From Elephas maximus indicus (lineage: Eukaryota; Chordata; Mammalia; Proboscidea; Elephantidae), in contig NC_064827.1 in assembly GCF_024166365.1 (NCBI RefSeq), positions 50,248,635-50,312,634 of the forward strand: a stretch of 64,000 bases of DNA, in the 5' to 3' direction. Each line of letters opens with the position of its first letter. Position 1 is the first letter of the stretch. Made by a program: the position numbers and the translations under genes. This document shows positions 55,448 to 64,000 of this stretch, in pieces. The notes under the pieces are model-generated. The model searched no databases. It saw only the letters and a program-made list of their open reading frames with translations, and had not been told where the DNA came from.

Positions 55448-55597
55448 TGGTGTCAGAATTGGAAAAACGATTGGAGGGTGGAGGTATGTTTGACCTCCAC
55501 TTCATAGGGATCAACCTTGGGTTGATGTTGAGAATGATTCTCTCTCCTCTCCCTTGTGAAGTTAGATGAGGAGGTTGGATGATGCTGCTGCCTTGCT
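55448..55597 (+). other. ERVL primer-binding site and start of internal region
   Basis: 'tggtgtcagaattgg' at 55448-55462 closely resembles the tRNA-Leu primer site of ERVL elements ('tggtgtcagaagtggg'). About 130 bp of leader follows before a SINE ends it. The body and second LTR are absent. Confidence 0.65.
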
Positions 55598-55803
55598 GTT
55601 TTTACAGTGGTGCAAACAGTTTGGACTTGACTACTAACCTAAAGGTTGGTGGTTTGAACCCACCCAGCAGTGCTGTAGGAGAAAGGCCTGGGCATCTGCC
55701 TCTGTAAGTATTACAGCCAAGAAAATCCTGCGGAGCCAAGAAAACCCATGTAACACATGGTGTTGCCGTGAGATGGATTTGACTCGACAGCAATGGGTTT
55801 TTT
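55598..55803 (+). mobile_element. AfroSINE, sense, diverged
   Basis: 'cagtggtgcaaacagtttgg' to 'cgacagcaatgggttttttt', with middle block 'aggcctgggcatctgcctct'. Confidence 0.8.
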
Positions 55804-56734
55804 TTTCTCCTGTCACGTAACATAATGTTTTCCAGATTCATGGATGTTGTAGCATGTATCAGAACTTCATTTTTATGGCCAAATTTTATGTATATGACAC
55901 ATTGGCTTATTCATTCATCAATTGATGGACACTTGGGTTGTTTCCACTTTCTGGCTACTGTGAATAATGCTGCTGTGAACATTCATGACAAGTTTGTATG
56001 TGGACATACGCTTTCATTTTGCTTGGGTATATACCTAGTAGTGGAATTGCCAGGTCATATGGGGACTTTGTGTTTAACTTTTTAAGGAACTGCCAAACTG
56101 TTTTCTAAAGTGGCTACACCATTTTACATTCCCATCAACAGTGTCTGAGGGTACTAATTTCTCCACGGGTTTGCCAGCACTCGTTACTGTCTTTTCTGAT
56201 TATAGCCATCCTTAGTAAGAAGTTGCGTCCCATTGTGGTTTTAATTTGCATTTCCCTAATAAAACCGATGATGTTGAATATCTTTCAATATACTTATTGG
56301 CCGTTTGTCTATCTTGTTTGGAAAAATGTCTATTCATATCCTTTGCTGGACTTAATTTTGGCATTCCCTTAGTGAAGCCTGCAGACCTATTCCCAGCCAC
56401 GCTCTGGTTGGTAGGTTAGCTCTAGTTGGAGGACCCTTTGAGTTCTTTGTTTACATAAGCCATTTGTGTTTGTTCTCAAACTCGTTTGTACCAGTAGTAC
56501 TTGTAATTAAAGTTTAATAAATGTTACTCAAATTGATGAACTAAGAGCACAAAAGGTTATTTTTATGAAATGCTTTGGAAAGACTTGATAGTCAAGAGGT
56601 CGAATGAAAGAATTGTCTTTGGATGAATTAGACTGTGGTCAAGACAACCGAAACCGACTGGGGAATCCCTGTAAACCTGTGGAGGGATTCCGCTCCCAGG
56701 GAACTTCTCAGGCATCTTTAAGTGCTCGCTTTAT

Positions 56735-56826
56735 TTCTTTATTTTGTATGAACATATGCTTTTATTTCTCTTGGGTATATACCTACGGATGGAATTGCTA
56801 GGTCACATGATAACTCTATGCCTAAC
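56735..56826 (-). repeat. Second old L1 fragment, antisense
   Basis: 'cttttatttctcttgggtat' and 'acctacggatggaattgcta' repeat the L1M text seen at ~56015-56060. It is cut at 56827 by the larger L1. Confidence 0.75.
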
Positions 56827-57870
56827 TTTTTTTTTTAATATAATTTTTATTGTGCTTTAAGTGAAAGTTTACAAATCAAGTCAGTCTCTCACACAAAAAC
56901 CTATATACACACTCCCAATTACTCTCCCCCTAATGAGACAGCCCACTCTCTCCCTCTACTCTCTCTTTTCATGTCCATTTCACCAACTTCTAACCCCCTC
57001 TACCCTCTCATCTCCCTTCCAGGCAGGAGATGCCCATATAGTCTCAAGTGTCCACCTGATCCAAGAAGCTCAACCCTCACCAGCATCCCTCTCCAACCCA
57101 TTGTCCAGTCCAATCCATGCCTGAAGAGTTGGCTTTGGGAATGGTTCCTGTCCTGGGCCAACAGAAGGTCTGGGGGCCATGCCCACCGGGGCCCTTCTAG
57201 TCTCAGTCAGACCATTAAGTCTAGTCTTTTTATGAGAATTTGGGGTCTGCATCCCACTGCTCTCCTGCTCCCTCAGGGATTCTCTGTTGTGCTCCTGTCA
57301 GGGCAGTCATCGGTTGTAGCCAGGCACCATCTAGTTCTTCTGGTCTCAGGCTGATGTAGTCTCTGGTTCATGTGGCCCTTTCTGTTTCTTGGGCTCATAA
57401 TTACCTTGTGTCCTTGGTGTTCTTCATTCTCCTTTGATCCAGGTGGGTTGAGACCAATTGATGCATCTTAGATGGCTGCTTGCTAGCGTTTAAGACCCCA
57501 GATGCCACTCTTCAAAGTGGGATGCAGAATGTTTTCTTAATAGGTTTTATTATGCCAATTGACTTTAGATGTCCCCTCAAACCATGGTCCCCAAACCCCT
57601 GCCCCTGCTACACTGGCCTTCGAAGCATTCAGTTTATTAAGGAAACTTCTTTGCTTTTGGTTTAGTCCAGTTGTGCTGACCTCCCCTGTATCCTGTGCTG
57701 TCTTTCCCTTCACCTAAAGTAGTTCTTGTCTACTACCTAATTAGTGAATACCCGTCGCCCATCCTCCCACCCTCCCTCCCCCCGCCCCGTAACGACAAAA
57801 GAATGTTTTCTTCTCAGTTTAAACTGTTTCTCAAGCTCTTATAATAGTGGTCTATACAATATTTGTCCTT

Positions 57871-60800
57871 TCACAACTGATTAATTTCACTCAGCATAAT
57901 GTGTTCCAGGTTCCTCCATGCTATAAAATGTTTCACAGATTCCTCACTGTTCTTTATTGATGCGTAGTATTCCATCATGTGACTGTACCGTAATTTATTT
58001 ATCCATTCATCTGTTGATGGGCACCTTGGTTGCTTCCATCTTTTTGCTATCGTAAACAGTGCTGCAATAAACATGGGTGTGCATATATCTGTTCATGTAA
58101 AGGCTCTTATCTCTCTAGGATATATTCCGAGGAGTGGGATTGCTGGATCGTATGGTAGTTCTATTTCTAGCTTTTTAAGGAAGTGCCAAATTGATTTCCA
58201 AAGTGGTTGTACCATTTGACATTCCCACCAGCAGTGTATTAGTGTTACAGTCTCTCCACACTTCTCCAACATTTATTATTTTGTGTTTTTTTGATTAATG
58301 CCAGCCTTGTTGGACTGAGATCGAGTCTCATTGTAGTTTTTATTTGGATTTCTCTAATGGCTAATGATCGTGAACATTTCCTCATGTATCTGTTAGCTAC
58401 CTGAATGTCTTCTTTAGTGAAGTGTCTATTCAGATCTTTTGCCCATTTTTTAATTGGGTTATTTGTCTTTATGTAGTTGAGTTTTTGCAGTATTATGTAG
58501 ATTTTAGAGATCAGGCACTGACCGAAAATGTCATAGTTAAAAACTTTTTCCCAGTCTGTAGGTAGCCTTTTCACTCTTTCGGTGAAGTCTTTGGATGAGC
58601 ATAGGTGTTTGATTTTCAGGAGCTCCCAGTTATCTAGTTTTTCTTCTGCATTCTTAATAATGTTTTGTATACTGTTTATATCATGTATTAGGGCTCCTAA
58701 CGTTGTCCCTATTTTTTCTTCCATGATCTTTATCGTTTTTGATTTTATCTTTACGTCTTTGATCCATTTTGAGCTCGTTTTTGTACATGGAGTGAGGTAT
58801 GTGTGGGTCTTGTTTCATTTTTTTTGCAGATGGATATCCAGTTCTGCCAGCACCATTTGTTGAAAAGACTGTCTTTTCCACATTTAACTGTTTTGGGGCC
58901 TTTGTCAAATATCAACTGCTCATATGTGGATGGATTTATGTCTGGATTCTCAATTCTGTTCCATTGCTGTATGTATCTTTTGTTGTACCCGTACCAGGCT
59001 GTTTTGACTACTGTGGCGGTATAATAGGTTCTAAAATCAGGTAAAGTAAGGCCTCCCACTTTGTTCTTCTTTTTCAGTAATGCCTTATTTTTCCAGGGCC
59101 TCTTTACCTTCCATATGAAGTTGGTGATTTGTTTCTCCATCTCATTAAAGAATGTCATTGGGATTTGGATTGCAATTGCATTAAATGTATAGATTGCTTT
59201 TGGTAGAATAGATATTTTTATAATGTTAAGTCTTCCTATCCATGAGCAAGGTATGTTTTTCCACTTAGGTTAAGTCTATTTTGGTTTCTTGCAGAAGTGT
59301 ACTGTAGTTCTCTTTGTATAAGTCTTTTACATCTCTGGTAAGATTTATTCCTATTTTATCATCTTGGGGTCTACCGTAAATGGCATTGATTTGGTGATTT
59401 CCTCTTCAATGTTCTTTTTGTTGGTGTAGAGGAACCCAACTGATTTTTGTATGTTTATCTTGTATCCTGATACTCTGCTGAACTCTTCTATTAGTTTCAG
59501 TAGTTTTCTGGAGGATTCCTTAGGGTTTTCTGTGTATAAGATCATGTCATCTTCAAATAGAGATACTTTTACTTCTTCCTTGCCAATCTGGATGCCCTTT
59601 ATTTCTTTATCTAGCCTAATTGCTTGGGCTAGGACCTCCAAAACAATGTTGAATAAGGGCGGTGATAAAGGGCATCCTTGTCTGGTTCCCAATCTCAGTG
59701 GGAATGCTTTCAGGCTCTCTCCATTTAGGGTGATGTTGGCTGTTGGCTTTGCATAAATGCCCTTTATTATGTTGAGGAATTTTCCTTCTATTCCTGTTTT
59801 GCTGAGAGTTTTTATCATGAACGGTGTTGAACTTTGTCAAATGCCTTTTCTGCATCAATTGATAAAATCATGTGATTCTTGTCTTTTGTTTTATTTATGT
59901 AGTAGATTACATTGTTTTTTTTAATGTTGAACCATCCCTGCATACCGGTATGAATCCCACTTGGTCATGATGAATTACTTTTTGATATGTTGTTGAATTC
60001 TATTGGCTAGAATTTTGTTGAGGATTTTTGCATCTACATTCATGAGGGATATAGGTCTATAATTTTCTTTTCTTGTGTCTTTACCTGGTTTTAGTATTGG
60101 GGATATGGTGGCTTCATAGAATGAGTTTGGTAGTATTCTGTCCTTTTCTATGCTCTGAAATACCTTTAGTAGTAGTGGTGTTAACTCTTCTCTGAAAGTT
60201 TGGTAGAACTCTGCAGTGAAGCTGTCAGACCTGGGCTTTTTTTTTGTTGGGAGTTTTTTGATTACCTTTTCAATCTCTTCTTTTGTTATGGGTCTATTTA
60301 GTTGTTCTACCTCTGTTTGTGTTAGTTTAGGGTAGGTAGTGTGTTTCTAGGAATTCATTCTAGGTTTTCAAATTTGTTAGAGTAGAATTTTTCATAGTAA
60401 TCTCATATGATTCTTTTAATTTCAGTTGGGTCTGTTGTAGTATCACCCATCTCATTTCTTATTCGTGTTATTTGCTTCCTCTCCTGTTTTTCTTTTGTCG
60501 GTTTGGCCAGTGATTTATCAATTTTGTTGATTTTTTTCAAAAAAACAGCTTTGGCTTTTGTTAATTCTTTCAGTTATTTTTCTGTTTTCTATTTCATTTA
60601 GTTCAGCTCTAATTTTTATTATTTCTTTTCTTCTGGTGCCTGAGGGTTTCTTTTGTTGCTCTCTTTCTATTTGTTCAAGTTGTAGGGATAATTCTTTGAC
60701 TTTGGCCCTTTCTTCTTTTTGGATGTGTGCATTTATTGATATAAATTGACCTCTGAGCACCGCTTTCGCTGTGTCCCAAAGGTTCTGATAGGAAGTGTTT

Positions 60801-61623
60801 TCATTCTCATTGGATTCTATGAATTTCTTTATTCCATCCTTAATGTCTTCTATAATCCAGTCTTTTTTGAGCTGGGTATTGTTCAGTTTCCAATTGTTTG
60901 ATTTCTTTTTCTGTTATTGATTTCTACTTTTATGGCCTTATGGTCAGAGAAGATGCTTTGTAATGTTTCAATGTTTTGGATTCTGCTAAGGCTTGCTTTA
61001 TGACCTAATATATGGTCTATTCTAGAGAATGTTCCATGTGCACTAGAAAAGAAAGTATATTTGGTTGCTGTTGGGTGGAATGTTCTGTATGTCTGTGAGG
61101 TCAAGTTGGCTGATTGCAGCATTTAGATCCTCTGTGTCTTTATTGAGCTTCTTCCTGGATGTCCTTTCCTCCACTGAAAGTGGTGTGTTGAAGTCTCCTA
61201 CTATTATTGTGGAGCTGTCTTTCTCACTTTTCAATGCTGATAGAGTTTGTTTTATGTGTCTTGCAGCCCTGTCTTTGGATGCATAAATATCTAATATGGT
61301 TATATCTTCTTGGTGTATTGTCCCTTCGATCATTATATAGTGTCCTTCCTTATCCTTTCTGATGGATTTAACTTTAAAGTCTATTTTATCAGAAATTAAT
61401 GTTGCCACTCCTGCTCTTTTTTGATTGTTCTTTGCTTGATATGTTTTTTTCCATCCTTTGAGTTTTTGTTTGTGTCTCTAAGTCTAAGGTGTGTCTCTTG
61501 TAGGCAGCATACAGACAGATCTTGTTTTTTAATCCATTCTGCCACTCTCTGTCTCTTTATTGGTGCATTTAGTCCATTTACATTCAGGGTAGTTATGGAT
61601 AGGCATGAATGCAGTGCTGTCAT
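57871..61623 (-). pseudogene. L1 ORF2 (endonuclease and reverse transcriptase) remnant
   Basis: Start ATG at 61623. The endonuclease domain has 'LNVNGLNAPIKR', 'CCLQETHL' with its catalytic Glu, 'VGDFNTPLS', and the C-terminal 'SDHKAIKVE'. The RT palm motif reads 'FEDDMILY' (~59615), so the usual Ala of FADD is Glu while both Asp remain. Upstream is '[18 protein letters not shown]'. The C-terminal end includes 'KDLNRHFTKEDIQVANRYM' and 'MMEYYASIKN', stopping at 57871. Frame changes occur near 58700, 59158-59351, 59860-60518 and 61100. The total span is close to the usual L1 ORF2 length. Confidence 0.9.
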
Positions 61624-61899
61624 TTTGATGTGTTTTTTGTGTGTTATTGACAGTTTCTTTTTCTCACTTAGTTTTATGTGCTGAGTAGATTATATATTGT
61701 CCTTTCCTCATATTTGTTGTTGTTGATTTTGTTTCTGCTGAGTCTCTATTTTTTTCTTGTATTTTATTTTGATGAGTAGAATAGTTTGTCTCCTTTGTGG
61801 TTACTTTATTATTTACCCTTATTTTTCTAAATTTAAACCTAACTTTTATTTCCTTGTATCGCTGTATCTTCCTCTCCATATGGAAGGTGTATGTTTACA

Positions 61900-63000
61900 C
61901 TCTTAGTGCCTCTTCATTATGCTAATGTTGTCTTCTTTTATACAATAACATCGCTGTTATCCTGTTTTGAGCTTTTGTTTTGTTTTTGTTTTATAACCTT
62001 GGTTTGTTCTTTTGGATTTCCCTGTCTGGGTTGACTTCTGGTGCTCTGCCCAGTGTTCTAGTTTTGGGTTGATACCTGATATTATTGATTTTTCTAACCA
62101 AAGAACTCCCTTTAGTATTTCTTGTAGTTTTGGTTTGGTTTTTACGAATTCCCTAAACTTGTGTTTATCTGGAAATGTCTTAATTTCACCTTCATATTTA
62201 AGAGACAGTTTTAATGGATATGTGATTCTTGGCAGGCCATTTTTTTACTTCAGTTTTTTAGATATGTCATCACATTGCCTTCTTGCCTGCATGGTTTCTG
62301 CCAAGTAGTCTGAGCTTATTCTTATTGGCTCTCCTTTGCAGGTGACTTTTCATTTATCCCTTGCTGCTCTTATAATTCTCTCTTTATATTTGGTTTTAGC
62401 AAGTTTGATTATAATATGTCTTGGTGGCTTTCTTTTAAGATCTACCTTATGTGGAGTTCGATAAGCATCTTGGATAGATATCTTCTTATCTTTCATGATA
62501 TCAGGGAAGTTTTCTGCCAACAAATCTTCAGCAAATTTCTCTGTATTTTCTGTTATCCTCCCTGTTGTGGTACTCCAATCACTCGTAGGTTATTTCTCTT
62601 GATAGTCCCACATGATTCTCAAGGTTTCTTCATTTTTTAAAATTCTTTTATCTGATTTTTCTTCATATATATTAGTGCCAAGTGATTTCTCTTCGAGTTC
62701 AGAAATTCTATCGTCTGTTTGCTCAATTCTGCTCCTCTGACTTTCTATTGAGTTGTCTACTTCTGTAATTTTATTGTTAATCTTCTGAATTTCTGATTGC
62801 TGTCTATGGATTTTTCCAGCTTATTAAACTTTTCATTATGTTCCTGAATAATCTTTCTAATTTGTTCAATTGCTTTATCTGTGTGTTCCTTGGCTTGTTC
62901 TGCGTATTGTCTCATTTTCTTCCTGATGTCTTGAAGGGTTCTTTATATTATACTTTTATATTCTGGCTCTGGGAATTCCAGGAATGCACTTTCATCTAGA
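61900..63000 (-). pseudogene. L1 ORF1 remnant
   Basis: The minus strand encodes a coiled-coil-like stretch ('ESQRSRIEQTDDRISELEEK' near 62690-62750) followed by 'NLRVIGVPQQGG' (~62560), the RRM-domain start of L1 ORF1p. Several stops interrupt it. The ends are approximate. Confidence 0.75.
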
Positions 63001-63938
63001 AGATCCCTGGATTCTTTGAGAGCCTTTTGAGGTGATCATGGTCTGTTTCTTTATGTGACTTGATATTGATTGTTGTCTCCGAGCCATCTATAAGTCATTG
63101 TATTAGTTTATGCTTGCTTACTGTGTTGTAGCTTCTTGCTTTGTTTTGTTTTGGTATACGCTTATGGATTGCTTGAGTGAGCTAGCTTGATTGTTTTTGC
63201 CTTTGGAGCTCTGGTGTCCTGCCTCCAGCTGGCTAGAGCTGTTATCAGGTATTATTAGTCTAGGAGTCCATTCAGTTTTCTTGTATGAATTCAGCTCAGG
63301 TTTCCAGGTAGCTAATCATCAAGTGTGTGGTACAGGCTCTGTCCTACAGTCTTAGAGGGGCAGGGGTGATCAGTGTATATACAGGTATGTGATTGCAGCA
63401 GGGTGTCACGCTCTGAACAAGGCAGGGGGCTGAGAACCGACCCCAGAGTGTCTCTGAGGAAAATGCGTCTCTGTTCCCTAGAGCGTGCTGGTGGGTGGGT
63501 TCTTCCGAGGGACCGTGGGCACGCAAAGTTTTTGTTGTAAGGACTGGGAGGTACTAGTTATCTTTGGACCCCTGTCGCGGGTGGCTGGGTGACCTTAGTG
63601 GAGCTACCAGTCCTTAGGTCCCTGATGTGGGTAGGTGAGGACCTTGTTTAACAAGCAAAGCAATGTCAAACATCAAACACCCACCTCTCCACTGCACAGC
63701 TGAAATGGTTGGAGTCTGCCAACAAGGGCCTATTCTCCCAAAATAGGCCCACACAGGTCCACGCAGAAGGGAAAGGTGCTTAAGGCCCATGGACGGTTTA
63801 TGCTTGGACAGGAGCTGCTTCTGTCCTGAGCTCCCTTGGTTAGTGGAGCTAGCAAATTATCTTTTTCCCCATGTGCAAGTTTTTTCCCACCCCAAGGCTG
63901 GGAGGATGGCTTTAGGTGCTCAACTGGGCCTATCTCAA
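63000..63938 (-). other. L1 5' UTR region
   Basis: The GC content is higher than in the L1 body. No reading frame of note is seen. It extends to the SINE at 63941. It would carry the internal promoter of the element, reading away from the TMEFF1 sense strand. Confidence 0.6.
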
Positions 63939-63940
63939 AC

Positions 63941-64000
63941 GAAAAAAAACTAAACCCAGTGCCGTCGAGTCGATTCCGACTCATAGCAGCAACCCTATAG
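63941..64000 (-). mobile_element. AfroSINE, antisense, cut by window end
   Basis: 'gaaaaaaaactaaacccagt' then 'gccgtcgagtcgattccgac'. This is close to consensus, hence fairly young. Confidence 0.9.

Larger units (their letters stand above)
53640..56430 (-). repeat. Old L1 (L1M-type) 3' half, antisense, broken by four insertions
   Basis: Pieces 53640-53705, 53830-53993, 54217-54270 and 55812-56430 read in order as one old L1 ('gtacaattaagtggttctta', 'ccattctaagcacctggcaa', 'ctagcttctttcacttaa', 'cataatgttttccagattca'). The last piece encodes, on the minus strand, 'KDMNRHFSKQDRQTANKYI', the C-terminal part of L1 ORF2. It is interrupted by a SINE, a palindromic MITE, an ERVL-type LTR segment and another SINE. 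Confidence 0.85.
56827..63938 (-). mobile_element. Nearly full-length L1, antisense, decayed
   Basis: On the minus strand, right to left: a GC-richer 5' UTR (~63938 to 63000), ORF1 remnant (~63000-61900), ORF2 (61623-57871), a 3' UTR (57870-56845) and poly(A), seen as the T-run at 56827. About 7.1 kb. Every ORF carries frameshifts or stops, so it is not mobile. The 3' UTR matches the truncated copy at 32779-33520, indicating a lineage active in this genome's ancestors. Confidence 0.92.
49294..64000 (+). other. TMEFF1: TMEFF1 intron 1 (runs off the window)
   Basis: GT donor at 49294; no further TMEFF1 exon is seen. Up to ~50700 it remains moderately GC-rich. 50880-53095 is AT-rich with MIR-like cores near 51150-51330 ('tttggggcaagtcacttaat') and 52820-52930. 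56435-56734 is not a repeat I recognise. The rest is transposon-derived. Confidence 0.9.

Overview
The window is mammalian nuclear DNA from an afrotherian, most likely a paenungulate such as an elephant. About thirty copies of the tRNA-headed Afrotheria-specific SINE (AfroSINE), several with clean target-site duplications, sit beside relics of its RTE-type LINE partner. Older pan-mammalian repeats (L2, MIR, MER5-like, L1M) fill much of the rest. I see no bacterial-type genes, CRISPR arrays or functional tRNA genes.

Two host genes are recognisable, both on the + strand and in the order known at human 9q31. MSANTD3 contributes both of its coding exons (16549-16966 and 24183-24592), which together give an intact 275-residue protein. 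TMEFF1 begins in a strong CpG island; its first coding exon (49089-49293) encodes the signal peptide and N-terminal linker. The rest of the window, 49294-64000, is TMEFF1 intron 1. MSANTD3 coding exon 1 and TMEFF1 exon 1 both end in phase 1, which suits the MSANTD3-TMEFF1 readthrough fusion known in human.

Layout: 1-7030 is repeat-rich flank with a ~330-bp inverted duplication (arms 1846-2186 and 3405-3730). 7035-14516 is an antisense gammaretrovirus-like ERV with paired LTRs, a CTAG target duplication, a tRNA-Lys-type primer site and a polypurine tract, all readable by eye. 14521-25350 holds MSANTD3 with a 193-bp tandem duplication in its intron. 25350-48460 is intergenic repeats. 48480-49700 is the TMEFF1 promoter island. 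49700-64000 is intron, with an old L1 broken up by a palindromic MITE, an ERVL-type LTR with primer site, SINEs and a nearly full-length but decayed antisense L1.

The most unusual observation is in the ERV. Where pol should encode RNase H and the start of integrase, there is instead a GC-rich segment in viral sense orientation (9981-10532, perhaps to ~10620) that resembles the 5' coding end of the host gene LONRF1, including its first RING finger. This could be host-gene capture by a retrovirus, or a later retrocopy insertion; the sequence alone does not settle it. All ERV and L1 reading frames seen are broken.
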